From NCBI RefSeq assembly GCF_000712595.1, contig NZ_JOTN01000008.1, forward strand, positions 124,001 to 188,000: DNA of 64,000 bases, written 5' to 3'. This document shows positions 17,975 through 27,221 of the stretch, in pieces; the first letter of the stretch is position 1; every line of letters starts with the position of its first letter. The position numbers were made by a program, and so were the translations under genes. The notes beneath the pieces were generated by a model. That model did not search any database. It was not told the DNA's origin and saw only the letters and a list, made by a program, of their open reading frames with translations. This DNA comes from Bacillus manliponensis. Its GTDB lineage: Bacteria > Bacillota > Bacilli > Bacillales > Bacillaceae_G.

Positions 17975-18283
17975 GTGAAGAATTTTGAAAATGTAGAAGA
18001 ACTTACAACGTATATAGAACAGCAACCACTAGTATCATTATTTATTAAGACAGAAAATTGTGGTGTATGCGATGTAATGCTAGAAAAGGTGAGTACTTTA
18101 CTTAACCAATATTGTAATGTAAAGCAAATTGTTATTTCTCTACAAGATATGAAAGAAGTTTCAGCAAAATATTTAGTTTTTACAGCACCGACTATTATAT
18201 TATTTAAAGATGGTAAGGAAATAATGAGGGAGTCTCGCTTTATTTCGTTAGGAAAGATTGAACGAATGCTTCAACTATTTTAA
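17975..18283 (+). CDS. Thioredoxin-like protein with CGVC motif
   Basis: 102-residue thioredoxin-fold protein. The active site ENCGVCDVM lies near residue 31, and the cis-proline region is FTAPTIILFKDGKE. It lacks a signal peptide and so is probably cytosolic. The GTG at 17975 is preferred over the one at 17969 because GAGGGG then sits at normal spacing. It may be co-transcribed with the small protein 20 bp downstream. Its redox partner is unknown. Confidence 0.82.
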   Translation: MKNFENVEELTTYIEQQPLVSLFIKTENCGVCDVMLEKVSTLLNQYCNVKQIVISLQDMKEVSAKYLVFTAPTIILFKDGKEIMRESRFISLGKIERMLQLF

Positions 18284-18303
18284 AACGAAAAGGGGGATTT
18301 ATC

Positions 18304-18534
18304 ATGGAGTTTCTAGTTATATTAGTAATCGTTTTTATTATAGGACTTATTGCGGTAGCGAATTCTGGCAAGCCTAAAGCAAACCCACATAACAAGTCAA
18401 AGAACAGTAATTATTCTGCTACAACTTCATCACCTGCCTATTTTGCAGGTCCGGATAGCTCTAATGATTGTGGAAGTAGTGATGGTGGATTTTCAGGTGG
18501 AGATGGTGGAAGCTGCGGCGGTGGTGGAGATTAA
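18304..18534 (+). CDS. Small membrane protein with Gly/Ser/Asp/Cys-rich tail
   Basis: 76 residues. An N-terminal membrane helix (about 3-20) is followed by a basic Asn/Lys stretch and a tail rich in GG with two cysteines. I do not recognise a function. The ATG follows AAAAGGGGGATTTATC. It lies 20 bp after the thioredoxin-like gene, and the tail cysteines could be its substrate (speculative). Confidence 0.72.
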   Translation: MEFLVILVIVFIIGLIAVANSGKPKANPHNKSKNSNYSATTSSPAYFAGPDSSNDCGSSDGGFSGGDGGSCGGGGD

Positions 18535-18567
18535 AAAAGTACGCTCTATATGAGTGCATTTTCTGTT

Positions 18568-18585
18568 TAAACAAACGTTTGATTA
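18568..18585. promoter_or_regulatory. Palindromic 18-mer, second copy
   Basis: Identical to bases 3438-3455, centred on CAAACGTTTG. Here it lies 42 bp before the ATG of a 47-residue gene, a sensible place for a repressor operator. Confidence 0.45.
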
Positions 18586-18627
18586 GATGCTAGAAAGGTT
18601 ATATCTATTCATACAAAAGGGGATATT

Positions 18628-18771
18628 ATGGAGAAGAAAGTTCGAATCAAAAATAAAAAGAAAATGATGATATGTGCTGTAATTGGTGGCGGGTTTATCC
18701 TTCTCAAATTTGGTTTGAAAATAGGTTCATTTCAAGCTATTCGTATAGCACTTGAGAAAGTATTTTCCTAA
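18628..18771 (+). CDS. Short hypothetical membrane protein
   Basis: 47 codons starting MEKKVRIKNKKKMMIC. A strongly basic N-terminus precedes one hydrophobic segment (ICAVIGGGFILLKFGL). The ribosome site AAAAGGGG is 6 bp before the ATG. Supported by the start signal and the basic-then-hydrophobic pattern; function unknown. Confidence 0.6.
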   Translation: MEKKVRIKNKKKMMICAVIGGGFILLKFGLKIGSFQAIRIALEKVFS

Positions 18772-18816
18772 ATATAGGGAATTGTCTCTTGTAAAAGAGA
18801 TGATTCACATGTTAAT

Positions 18817-18838
18817 ATTAGACTGAACGGTCGGTATA
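18817..18838. promoter_or_regulatory. Putative operator 1 of the TetR regulator
   Basis: ATTAGACTGAACGGTCGGTATA. The same pattern (ATTAGACTGRAYGGTCGGTWTA) recurs at 19463, 19 bp before the MFS start. Typical of TetR autoregulation. Confidence 0.7.
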
Positions 18839-18852
18839 GTGAGGTGTAGAGA

Positions 18853-19434
18853 ATGAGGAAAAGTGCAGAAGAAATAAAAAAAGAAATTGCTTATAAGGCA
18901 GAAAAGTTATTTACACAAAAGGGATATGCAACAACATCTATGGAAGATATATGTGAAATTACCGGGCGTAGTAAAGGGAGTATTTATTACCATTTTAAGA
19001 GTAAAGAAGAGTTATTTTTATTTGTCGTAAAGCAGCATACGTACGATTGGCTTGAAAAATGGGAAGAAAAAGAAAAGCAATATGAAACAAATAAAGAGAA
19101 GTTATATGGATTAGCTGAGTTTTTCGCTGAAGATGCGCAAAGTCCTATTTTTAGTACGGTAGAAGAATTTGTCACAAGTCAAGTCGTTGGTAAAGAAATT
19201 ATGGATGAAATGATAAGTCTATCGAGAGAGTCTTATCGTATTTTTAAAATGCTAATAGAAGAAGGAATGGCGTCAGGTGAATTCCGTCAAGACGATGCAA
19301 ATGATCTCATGTACATTTTAAATGGTTTATTATCAGGACTTGGCACATTGTATTATGAAGTGGACGAAACAGAAATGAAACGTATTTATAAAAAGGCAAT
19401 CGATGTATTGTTAAAAGGGATAGCAGCTGAATAA
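18853..19434 (+). CDS. TetR/AcrR-family transcriptional regulator
   Basis: 193 residues. An N-terminal TetR helix-turn-helix reads AEKLFTQKGYATTSMEDICEITGRSKGSIYYHFKSKEELF (residues about 12-52). The C-terminal helical ligand domain is unspecific. An operator-like repeat lies 14 bp upstream and again before the MFS gene that follows, so it probably represses itself and that transporter. The ATG follows GAGGTGTAGAGA. Confidence 0.92.
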   Translation: MRKSAEEIKKEIAYKAEKLFTQKGYATTSMEDICEITGRSKGSIYYHFKSKEELFLFVVKQHTYDWLEKWEEKEKQYETNKEKLYGLAEFFAEDAQSPIFSTVEEFVTSQVVGKEIMDEMISLSRESYRIFKMLIEEGMASGEFRQDDANDLMYILNGLLSGLGTLYYEVDETEMKRIYKKAIDVLLKGIAAE

Positions 19435-19462
19435 TGAATCAGCAGCTTTTCTTTTACACTAA

Positions 19463-19484
19463 ATTAGACTGGATGGTCGGTTTA
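19463..19484. promoter_or_regulatory. Putative operator 2, in front of the MFS gene
   Basis: ATTAGACTGGATGGTCGGTTTA, matching operator 1 at 19 of 22 positions. It lies between the TetR stop and the MFS ribosome site. Confidence 0.68.
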
Positions 19485-19502
19485 ACAGGAGGAGACTATA
19501 GA

Positions 19503-20696
19503 ATGAAAACTTTATTAAAAAATCGAGTATTTATGCTCGTAATGACGTCGGATATTTTACAACAATTAGCAATTTGGATAAGGAATATGGCATTACTATT
19601 TTTTGTGATGGAGCAAACGAATAATAATCCTGTTGCTGTTTCTTTATTATCGGTTATGGAATATGCACCAATCTTTATCTTTTCTATTATTGGAGGAGCA
19701 CTAGCTGATCGCTGGAATCCGAAGCGTACAATGATTGCAGGTGATATATTAAGTACAATTTCTATTATTCTTATCGCTTTATTATTTCAAGGTGGATATT
19801 GGCAAGCAATATTTGCGGCAACGTTCATATCAGCTGTTGTGAGTCAATTTTCTCAGCCATCTACTTCCCGCGTATTTAAGCATCATGTGGAAAAAGAACA
19901 TGTCCCTGTAGCGATTGGCATATCACAAAGTTTACAATCATTATTTCTTATATTTGGTCCAGCGTTAGGAACATTCGTATACACACAGCTTGGATTATCT
20001 GTGTCGCTTTATAGCTTAATTATTATTTTTGCATTATCAGCATGTTCTCTTCTATTTCTGCCAAAGTGGGAGCGAGAAGAAGTTGTTACGAGTTCATCAT
20101 TATGGAGTGATATAAAAGTAGGGTGGTTTTATGTATTACGCTCTAATCAGTTATGTATGTTAGCAATTACTTTTGCGATTATTGGCTTGGCTGCAGGTTT
20201 AACACAACCATTGGAAGTATTTCTTGTTATTGAGCGATTAGGAATGGATAAAGAGGCAGTGCAATATTTGACCGCAGCGGATGGCATTGGCATGTTAGTA
20301 GGTGGATTAGTTGCAGCAATTATTACTACAAAAGTAAAGCCGAAGTATGTACTCGTAGCAGGGATTACAATGTTGGCAATGTCATTTGTTGTAGAAGCTT
20401 TCTCTACATCATTTTTACTAACTGTTACAATGCGCCTTCTAACTGGAATTTGCTTAGCTTCTGTTAACGTTATAATTGGCACGTTCATGATTCAACTTGT
20501 AGATGAAAATATGATAGGCCGTGTAAATGGTACAATCTTGCCGTTATTCATGAGTATGATGTTAATTGGAGTTTCGTTAGGTGGAGTGCTAAAGGCAGCA
20601 ACTTCATTAATTGCTGTATTTAGCATTGCATCATTGCTTGTACTTGTAGCAGTTTTACCAATATTAAAAATGAAAATGGATGAAAAACAAAACTAA
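19503..20696 (+). CDS. MFS transporter, probable drug efflux
   Basis: 397 residues with about twelve membrane segments. The loop 2-3 motif reads GGALADRWNPKRTMIAGD. The related set is the MdfA/enterobactin-exporter-like MFS group found beside TetR genes. The start at 19503 follows AGGAGGAGACTATAG; an earlier in-frame ATG at 19434 would read through the operator and is rejected. Substrate unknown. Confidence 0.9.
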   Translation: MKTLLKNRVFMLVMTSDILQQLAIWIRNMALLFFVMEQTNNNPVAVSLLSVMEYAPIFIFSIIGGALADRWNPKRTMIAGDILSTISIILIALLFQGGYWQAIFAATFISAVVSQFSQPSTSRVFKHHVEKEHVPVAIGISQSLQSLFLIFGPALGTFVYTQLGLSVSLYSLIIIFALSACSLLFLPKWEREEVVTSSSLWSDIKVGWFYVLRSNQLCMLAITFAIIGLAAGLTQPLEVFLVIERLGMDKEAVQYLTAADGIGMLVGGLVAAIITTKVKPKYVLVAGITMLAMSFVVEAFSTSFLLTVTMRLLTGICLASVNVIIGTFMIQLVDENMIGRVNGTILPLFMSMMLIGVSLGGVLKAATSLIAVFSIASLLVLVAVLPILKMKMDEKQN

Positions 20697-20776
20697 TCCT
20701 TATTATGTATATTCCCATTCTAAAAGGGTTTTAAAAAAGATTTAGAGAATAAAAGAATGGGAAGGGAGAGAGTGTT

Positions 20777-21070
20777 ATGGTAATTTCAGAGCAAGAGAAA
20801 CAATCCGTATTAAAAAATTTTTTAACAGAATCAGGGGCGATAAAAAATATACCCGCACAGCATAAAAAGAAGCTCATCGTGCTTGAACATATGGTAAAAG
20901 GATTGGAGTATGGAAGGCAGTATACAGAGAAAGAAATCAATGAGTATATTAAGAGGTTTCATGAAGATTTTGCGACGATTCGAAGGGAGTTTATCGTGCA
21001 AGCATTTATGGACCGTGAAAATAGTATGTATGAAGTGAACCGAGAAGAAGTTTGGAAAATAAATAAATGA
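20777..21070 (+). CDS. DUF2087-family protein
   Basis: 97-residue soluble protein with the DUF2087 pattern FLTESGAIKNIPAQHKKKLIVLEHM, then YTEKEINEYIKRFHEDFATIRREFI. In larger proteins this domain is attached to DNA-binding domains, so a regulatory role is possible. The ATG follows GGGAAGGGAGAGAGTGTT. Confidence 0.82.
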   Translation: MVISEQEKQSVLKNFLTESGAIKNIPAQHKKKLIVLEHMVKGLEYGRQYTEKEINEYIKRFHEDFATIRREFIVQAFMDRENSMYEVNREEVWKINK

Positions 21071-21074
21071 TAAG

Positions 21075-21109
21075 AGAACCTCCTGTATATAGATACAGGA
21101 GGTTCTTTG
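21075..21109. terminator. Bidirectional terminator
   Basis: AGAACCTCCTGTAT and ATACAGGAGGTTCT flank a four-base loop, between convergent genes. Confidence 0.88.
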
Positions 21110-22393
21110 CTACAACGTCTTAGATTTTTGACCCGGGGGTGTTACAGAAGTAGTTACTTCAGGTACTTTTGTTAATAAAATACCACCGATAATAAATAAG
21201 ACGATAATACTTAGTACACCAGCATTTGTTTGTCCCGTTACTTGCGTTGTAACTCCGACGAGAACTGGCCCCATAATAGCAGCAAATTTACCGAAAATGT
21301 TATAAAAACCGAAAAATTCATTTGCTGATTCTTTCGGAACAAGTTTAGCAAAGTAAGAACGGCTTAATGCTTGAATGCCGCCTTGTGATGTAGCAACAAG
21401 CATTGCTAAAATCCAAAAATCAAGCGTCGTTTCTAAGAAATAAGCATAGGAACAAATGATAATGTATATGATGATTCCGACATATAGCATCTTCTTGCCG
21501 GTAAATGTTTCAGAGAGTTTACCATACAATAATGCAAATGGACAAGCAACGATTTGTGTTACAAATAAAATAATTAATAAATCTGTTGCACCAATGCCAA
21601 GATCTGTCCCGTATGCAGTCGACATTGTAATAATAGTATCAACACCGTCAATATAAAAGAAATATGCAAGGAGGAACCAAAAAATAGTCTTGTATTGACG
21701 AATGTTCTTAAATGTTTCAAATAAACGTTTAAAGCTCGTGACAACTGGTTTTGGATGACGTTCAATATAATAACGTTGCTCTACGTTCTTAAGCATAGGG
21801 ATTGTAAATAGTCCCCACCAAAGTGCTGTAATTGCAAACGAAATTTGACTCGCGATTCCTATAGAAAAGGGCAGCACACCATTTTGTGCAAGCATAATAA
21901 GAGCGATACACCCGATAAACGGAATTGTACTTCCAATGTAACCAAGGGCAAATCCACGAGATGAAATCTTGTCCATTCGGTCAGATGATGTTACATCAAC
22001 TAAAAAGGCATCGTAAAAAATATTTGCTCCCGCGAATCCAATTAAAGCAATCATGAAGCATCCAAGCAACAGTAACCATTGTGAAGTAGGTACAATGCTA
22101 AGCATGCTCGTAAAGATAATACCGAGTGCAAAAAAGAATGTAAAAAAACGTTTTTTGAACCCTTTATAATCTGCAATTGTCCCAAGAAGTGGTGCAAGTA
22201 TAGAAACAAATAATGTTGCTAATGAAGTTGTATACCCCCAAAAGGCCGTAGAATCCGTACTAGATATACCGGCTTCACTTGCAGCGGTTTTGAAATAAAT
22301 TGGAAATAGTGCTGTCGTAATAACAAGCGAAAAAACCGAATTTGCCCAGTCATATAATATCCAGCTTTTTTCTTGCTTGGACATTTTCTTCAT
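21110..22393 (-). CDS. MFS transporter, UMF1/Atg22 family (YxiO-like)
   Basis: 427 residues and twelve membrane segments. The N-terminus KSWILYDWANSVFSLVITT is the UMF1 signature, and the SRGFALGYIGS and SQGGIQALSRSYFAKLVP motifs agree. Bacillus YxiO belongs to the same family; substrate unknown. The ATG follows AAAAGGAGGAACATTC. Confidence 0.88.
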   Translation of the reverse strand: MKKMSKQEKSWILYDWANSVFSLVITTALFPIYFKTAASEAGISSTDSTAFWGYTTSLATLFVSILAPLLGTIADYKGFKKRFFTFFFALGIIFTSMLSIVPTSQWLLLLGCFMIALIGFAGANIFYDAFLVDVTSSDRMDKISSRGFALGYIGSTIPFIGCIALIMLAQNGVLPFSIGIASQISFAITALWWGLFTIPMLKNVEQRYYIERHPKPVVTSFKRLFETFKNIRQYKTIFWFLLAYFFYIDGVDTIITMSTAYGTDLGIGATDLLIILFVTQIVACPFALLYGKLSETFTGKKMLYVGIIIYIIICSYAYFLETTLDFWILAMLVATSQGGIQALSRSYFAKLVPKESANEFFGFYNIFGKFAAIMGPVLVGVTTQVTGQTNAGVLSIIVLFIIGGILLTKVPEVTTSVTPPGQKSKTL

Positions 22394-22530
22394 GAATGTT
22401 CCTCCTTTTAATCATCTTAATACCATTTTACAGAAAGGGATGTGCAAAAAAGAGACAGTGTATAAATCTTTACATACTTTTTACATGTATTTAAAGATGA
22501 ATAGACCGCAATGCTCATTCTGTCGCTTTC

Positions 22531-22680
22531 ATAAAGTGAAACTTTACTCAGTGGGGATTTTCTTCACCCCCGACTGAGTGTTAGCCAGACCAATCGGGCT
22601 GTTAATCTCCCACTTGAACTTCTTTGCTTTTTCTCAAGTTTTGAGGTGGAAATCTTACAGCCCGCAAATAGCGGGATAAA
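22531..22680 (-). repeat. bcr1 repeat, full-length 150-bp copy
   Basis: Reads ATAAAGTGAAAC to GCGGGATAAA, so TTTAT marks both ends on the minus strand. Lies between divergent yxiO-like and YesK-like genes; the rest of that gap (22394-22530 and 22681-22795) shows no gene. Confidence 0.88.
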
Positions 22681-22795
22681 AGTTTGTATGTTGTTATTAG
22701 TATCTAATTATATAAGATTATCTCTAATTAAAGTTTTTTTATTTTCTGATTTTTTGACGTATAATCAATTTAATGACGGAAGGGAGGAGAAAATA

Positions 22796-23071
22796 ATGCA
22801 AATTTTTATACTTAGCGGTATTGTAGCAGCCATTGTTATGTTTATCATTTCTTTTATATTACGTAAAATGTTTCCTACTCGTTCATTCGATATTAGTTTT
22901 GGATTTCTTGTTATTATTCTTTGTATTGTCGGCTTTTTCGGTTCAATGTATTTTGAGAATGGATGGGAAGGGATGGCATATGGATTCCTTTACTTGTTCA
23001 TTCTAATAGGAACACTGATTGGTATGATACTTCACCAAATAATGAAGATTGTTAGGAAAGGTGTACTTTGA
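22796..23071 (+). CDS. Small membrane protein, YesK-like
   Basis: 91 residues with three hydrophobic helices (about 3-22, 32-50, 61-83). Size and helix layout resemble the YesK family, but this is from memory. The start at 22796 follows GGAAGGGAGGAGAAAATA; earlier in-frame ATGs fall in the bcr1 repeat. Function unknown. Confidence 0.65.
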   Translation: MQIFILSGIVAAIVMFIISFILRKMFPTRSFDISFGFLVIILCIVGFFGSMYFENGWEGMAYGFLYLFILIGTLIGMILHQIMKIVRKGVL

Positions 23072-23154
23072 ATTTAAAAAGTCCAAAAGTGAAAAATTTT
23101 GTATTGCATTCCTAAATTCTGTGTATTATGATAAGGAACAATAAATATATGGTA

Positions 23155-23383
23155 AAAAACAAGGAAAAAGGATTAGTACATATTTTACTCTTTTTCAGAG
23201 AGAGAATCGGTTTGGCTGTGAGATTCTTATTGAGCGATATGGAACCTACCTTTGAGTTTCTGCTTGCGCAGCGGGTGAAGCCCGTTATCAAATAAGAGAG
23301 CATATACATGTTGTATATGAATCAGGGTGGTAACGCCGATAAAAGCTCGGTCCCTATTTTAGGGATGCGGGCTTTTTTTATTT
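23155..23383 (+). promoter_or_regulatory. T-box leader of proS
   Basis: Stem I region from about 23155, with a likely specifier CCT (proline) at 23245-23247 in GGAACCTACC. The T-box sequence AGGGTGGTAACGCC is at about 23324. The terminator GCTCGGTCCCT/AGGGATGCGGGC with T7 follows. Uncharged tRNA-Pro should promote readthrough into proS. Confidence 0.93.
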
Positions 23384-23405
23384 TACAAAAAAGGAGAGAA
23401 AAGCA

Positions 23406-24836
23406 ATGGCGAAAGGACAAGTACAAGCAATTACAAAGATGGAAGATGATTTTGCTCAGTGGTATACCGATATTGTAAAGAAAGCAGAGCTTGTTGATTA
23501 TTCTAGTGTGAAAGGTTGTATGATTTTACGTCCGTATGGTTATGCAGTTTGGGAAAACATACAAAAAATAATGGATGAGAAATTAAAAGAAACTGGGCAC
23601 GAAAATGTGTATATGCCAATGTTCATTCCAGAAAGTTTGCTTCAAAAAGAGAAAGATCACGTTGAAGGATTTGCACCAGAAGTAGCGTGGGTTACGCATG
23701 GTGGAAATGAAAAGTTGGCAGAACGGTTATGTGTTCGTCCAACATCAGAAACATTATTTTGCGAACACTTCTCGAAAATTGTCCAATCGTACAATGATTT
23801 GCCAAAGCTATATAATCAATGGTGTTCTGTCGTGCGCTGGGAAAAAACGACGCGTCCATTTTTACGTACGGCGGAGTTTTTATGGCAAGAAGGTCATACA
23901 GTTCATGAAACAGCAGAACAGTCTGAGGAGCAAACAATCCGTATTTTAAATTTATATGCTTCATTTTGTGAGGAATATTTAGCGATTCCAGTTGTAAAAG
24001 GTCAAAAGACAGAGAAAGAAAAATTTGCTGGGGCCAAAGCAACTTATACAATTGAAAGTTTAATGCATGACGGCAAAGCATTACAAACAGGCACATCTCA
24101 TAATTTTGGAACAAACTTTACAGAAGCGTTTGATATTAAATTTTTAGATCGAAACGGAAAATGGCAATATGCGCATCAAACGTCTTGGGGTGTATCAACA
24201 AGGATGATTGGTGGATTAATTATGGTGCATAGTGATAATAACGGTCTTGTACTACCACCAAAAATTGCACCAACGCAAGTGATGATTGTACCAATTGCTC
24301 AGCATAAAGAAGGTGTAGTAGAAAAGGCAAATCAGTTGCAAAATCGAATTAAAAAGGTCGCACGAGTGAAAATGGATGTAAGTGATAAATCACCTGGATG
24401 GAAATTTAATGAGTATGAAATGAAAGGTGTACCAATTCGTTTAGAGGTAGGGCCAAAAGATATTGAAAAGAATCAAGTTGTACTTGTTAGACGTGATACA
24501 AAAGAGAAAGAGTTTGTATGTATGGATGAATTAGAAGTGCGTATTCCAATATTACTTGATGAAATTCATGAATCTTTATTTCAAAAAGCAAAGGTATTAC
24601 GTGAGGAAAAAACATATCATACCGTGACATTTGAAGAAATGAAAGAATTAGCACAGGAAAAACAAGGATTCATAAAGGCAATGTGGTGCGGTGATGTGAA
24701 GTGCGAAGAGAGATTGAAAGAAGAAGTTGGTGTGACATCGCGTTGCATACCATTTGAGCAAGAAAAATTAGCGGAGAACTGTGTATGTTGTGAAAAAGAA
24801 GCAAAGCATATGGTGTACTGGGGAAAAGCATATTAA
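23406..24836 (+). CDS. proS: Prolyl-tRNA synthetase, archaeal/eukaryotic-like type
   Basis: 476 residues, the short ProRS type 3 without the bacterial INS editing domain. Class II motifs include VRPTSETLF and [21 protein letters not shown] (motif 2), and [19 protein letters not shown] (motif 3). The C-terminal zinc-binding-like cysteines ([16 protein letters not shown]) and terminal Tyr are typical. B. cereus-group genomes also carry a bacterial-type ProRS elsewhere, so this is probably a second enzyme induced on proline starvation through the T-box. Confidence 0.95.
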   Translation: MAKGQVQAITKMEDDFAQWYTDIVKKAELVDYSSVKGCMILRPYGYAVWENIQKIMDEKLKETGHENVYMPMFIPESLLQKEKDHVEGFAPEVAWVTHGGNEKLAERLCVRPTSETLFCEHFSKIVQSYNDLPKLYNQWCSVVRWEKTTRPFLRTAEFLWQEGHTVHETAEQSEEQTIRILNLYASFCEEYLAIPVVKGQKTEKEKFAGAKATYTIESLMHDGKALQTGTSHNFGTNFTEAFDIKFLDRNGKWQYAHQTSWGVSTRMIGGLIMVHSDNNGLVLPPKIAPTQVMIVPIAQHKEGVVEKANQLQNRIKKVARVKMDVSDKSPGWKFNEYEMKGVPIRLEVGPKDIEKNQVVLVRRDTKEKEFVCMDELEVRIPILLDEIHESLFQKAKVLREEKTYHTVTFEEMKELAQEKQGFIKAMWCGDVKCEERLKEEVGVTSRCIPFEQEKLAENCVCCEKEAKHMVYWGKAY

Positions 24837-24839
24837 TAA

Positions 24840-24889
24840 AAAAATCGCGTAAAGCATGAGGGGATATCTACATGCTTTACGCGATTTTT
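24840..24889. terminator. Terminator between proS and yfkK
   Basis: AAAAATCGCGTAAAGCATG and CATGCTTTACGCGATTTTT are perfect 19-bp arms. Works on both strands. Confidence 0.92.
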
Positions 24890-24894
24890 ATCAC

Positions 24895-25119
24895 TTATTT
24901 CTTTATTAGTGAACCTAATTCTTCTGTAATAGCTTGCATTTCACTAATACTAAATGTTTCACGTTTCATTACATGGTCGTAAATGTCACGTAAATCTTCG
25001 TATGTTTCTTCATCAAAGTTAGAAGCTTTCATTGCGCCAACGTTTACCATACGTAATTTTTCTTTGATCGTTTCAACCATATATTCAACGTTTTCTTGTG
25101 ATTTTACTGATAAATCCAT
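24895..25119 (-). CDS. yfkK: UPF0435/DUF1128 protein YfkK
   Basis: 74 residues, all-helical and charged: [19 protein letters not shown] with [18 protein letters not shown] is family-typical. The start at 25119 follows AAAAAGGGGGATCCTTTC. Divergent from yfkJ, as in B. subtilis. Function unknown. Confidence 0.88.
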   Translation of the reverse strand: MDLSVKSQENVEYMVETIKEKLRMVNVGAMKASNFDEETYEDLRDIYDHVMKRETFSISEMQAITEELGSLIKK

Positions 25120-25286
25120 GAAAGGATCCCCCTTTTTTACAATACATAGCTTTATCTTATCATCTTTTATCATTTTCGTTAATGTAAGTTTTCAATCGTA
25201 TTAAATTAGTAGAGATTTCCTTTATAACAGATTATTGATTGTTTATACTATATATAAGAAATGCATCATGAAGGGAGGAAGCAAAT

Positions 25287-25751
25287 ATGGTTCAAGTATT
25301 ATTTGTTTGTCTTGGGAACATTTGCCGCTCTCCGATGGCAGAAGCGATTTTTCGGGAGCTTGTAAAAAAAGAAGGGTTAGCAAATCAAATTCAAGTTGAT
25401 TCTGCTGGTACAGGAGATTGGCATATCGGTCACCCACCTCATACAGGAACACAAAAAATTTTAATGGAAAATGAAGTTTCTTTTGAAGGAATTACAGCTC
25501 GCCAAGTAGAAAAAGAAGATTTAACAAAGTTTGACTATATTATTGCAATGGATAATAAAAATTTCTCAGATTTACAAAGCTTAGGTAATATAAGTGGCTA
25601 TATTGGAAAACTTTCCAATTTTGTTCCAGAAGGTGGTTGGACTGATGTTCCGGATCCTTATTTTACAGGGAACTTTCAAGAGGTATATGACCTTGTAACA
25701 GAAGGATGTGCAAAATTATTAACATTCATTCGCACACAAAAAGGAATATGA
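25287..25751 (+). CDS. yfkJ: Low-molecular-weight protein-tyrosine phosphatase
   Basis: 154 residues. The P-loop CLGNICRSPMAEA near the N-terminus holds the nucleophilic Cys and Arg. The general acid Asp is in VPDPYFTGNFQEVYDLV near residue 120. The ATG follows GAAGGGAGGAAGCAAAT. First of the yfkJ-yfkI-yfkH run. Confidence 0.93.
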   Translation: MVQVLFVCLGNICRSPMAEAIFRELVKKEGLANQIQVDSAGTGDWHIGHPPHTGTQKILMENEVSFEGITARQVEKEDLTKFDYIIAMDNKNFSDLQSLGNISGYIGKLSNFVPEGGWTDVPDPYFTGNFQEVYDLVTEGCAKLLTFIRTQKGI

Positions 25752-25789
25752 GTTAAGTTCTAACAAAATAATTGAAAGGGTGAAGGAAT

Positions 25790-26296
25790 ATGGCAAAGAA
25801 AAATAATGTAATTAGAAACATTGCAATTGGTGTAGCGGCAGGTGTGGCGGTTTCGATGTTAAAGAAGGAAAATCGCGATAAGGTGAAGGGCACTGCTGAA
25901 AAAGCAAAAACAAAAATGATTGAAATTGGTGAAAACGCTAAGCTACGTGAAAAAGTTCAGACTGTTACCGATAAAGGGCGTGAATTCGCAGATTTAGAAG
26001 TTGTAAAGGCGAAAGTGGCTGAAATTAAAAAGCTGACACCAACAGTTGTTGAAACGTTAAAAGAAACGAAAGAAATTTTTAATAAGAAAAAAGAAGCTGC
26101 TATTGAAAAGAAAGAGACAGTTGCGATTCAGCCTGTAAATACAGAAGGGAAAGAATTACAAAGTGAAACTGAACCTGTCGTAGCGGAAGATGGCGGTATG
26201 CAAGAAGCACGTGAAATGTTTATGAAAACAGAAGAGAAGGTAACAGAAGAATTTATTGAAATTCAGCCAACTAAAGAAGAGAAGCAAAGTGTGTAA
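25790..26296 (+). CDS. YtxH-like protein, possible yfkI counterpart
   Basis: 168 residues. A short hydrophobic segment (NIAIGVAAGVAVSML) is followed by a long Lys/Glu/Ala-rich helical region, as in YtxH-type envelope-stress proteins, and an acidic tail. Its place between yfkJ and yfkH suggests it corresponds to B. subtilis yfkI. The yfkH start lies only 9 bp after its stop. Confidence 0.7.
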   Translation: MAKKNNVIRNIAIGVAAGVAVSMLKKENRDKVKGTAEKAKTKMIEIGENAKLREKVQTVTDKGREFADLEVVKAKVAEIKKLTPTVVETLKETKEIFNKKKEAAIEKKETVAIQPVNTEGKELQSETEPVVAEDGGMQEAREMFMKTEEKVTEEFIEIQPTKEEKQSV

Positions 26297-26305
26297 ATAA
26301 ATAAG

Positions 26306-27175
26306 ATGAAAAAATTGTTAGAAAGAGCAAGAAAAAATAACGTTTATACGTTTGGAGAAGACTTGTATAAGCGAACGATGCGAGATGATGTAGCGGGCTT
26401 GGCAGCACAGCTCGCTTATTTTTTCTTGCTTGCTATTTTCCCGGGTCTTGTTTTTTTAATTACACTTGTTGGTTATATTCCTATTCAGACAGAAGACGTT
26501 CTGCAATTGTTAGAGACATATGTACCTGAAGATGCAATGGCATTAATTGAAATAAACGTCCAAAAAGTAATGAATGAACAAAATGGTGGTTTATTATCAT
26601 TTGGTTTACTCGCAATGTTATGGTTTGCTTCAAATGGTGTAAATGCGGTTATGAATGCATTTAATCGTGCTTACGATATAAAAGAAACACGTTCTTTTAT
26701 TACAACAAGGGCACTCTCTATCGTTTTGACGTTAGCGATGGTTTTTATGATTATGTTTGCTTTAATCGTTCCTGTTTTCGGGCAACTTATTGGAGCTGCT
26801 GTTTTTCGCATACTCGGTTTATCAGAGAGTTTTGCAGTTGTATGGAGCGCTGTTCGATTAGTAGCCAGTTTCTTCGTATTATTTGGTCTGTTTAGCTTCC
26901 TATATAAATTTGCACCGAACAAGCATTTAGAACGTAGAGAAGTAATTTCGGGTGCTCTATTTGCAACAGTTGGGTGGATTGTGGTATCGTATTCATTTGC
27001 TTTTTATGTTGAAAGATTTGGAAATTACGCCACTACATACGGTGGTCTCGGTGGTATTATCGTTTTAATGTTATGGTTTTACTTAACCGCGTGGGTTATT
27101 CTACTCGGCGGAGAAATTAACGCATTGCTGAATTGTTACAGAATAGATAGCAATAATTCCCGTAATGGAAAGTAG
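26306..27175 (+). CDS. yfkH: YihY/BrkB-family membrane protein
   Basis: 289 residues with six membrane segments. Family motifs are DDVAGLAAQLAYFFLLAIFPG, FGLLAMLWFASNGVNAVMNAFN and YGGLGGIIVLMLWFYLTAWVILLGGEINA. Despite old names (BrkB, RNase BN) the role is unknown. It immediately follows the YtxH-like gene. Confidence 0.9.
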   Translation: MKKLLERARKNNVYTFGEDLYKRTMRDDVAGLAAQLAYFFLLAIFPGLVFLITLVGYIPIQTEDVLQLLETYVPEDAMALIEINVQKVMNEQNGGLLSFGLLAMLWFASNGVNAVMNAFNRAYDIKETRSFITTRALSIVLTLAMVFMIMFALIVPVFGQLIGAAVFRILGLSESFAVVWSAVRLVASFFVLFGLFSFLYKFAPNKHLERREVISGALFATVGWIVVSYSFAFYVERFGNYATTYGGLGGIIVLMLWFYLTAWVILLGGEINALLNCYRIDSNNSRNGK

Positions 27176-27221
27176 CCTCTTTTCCCATACTAGAAGAGAA
27201 CCGAAGAGGAGGGAAGCAGCC

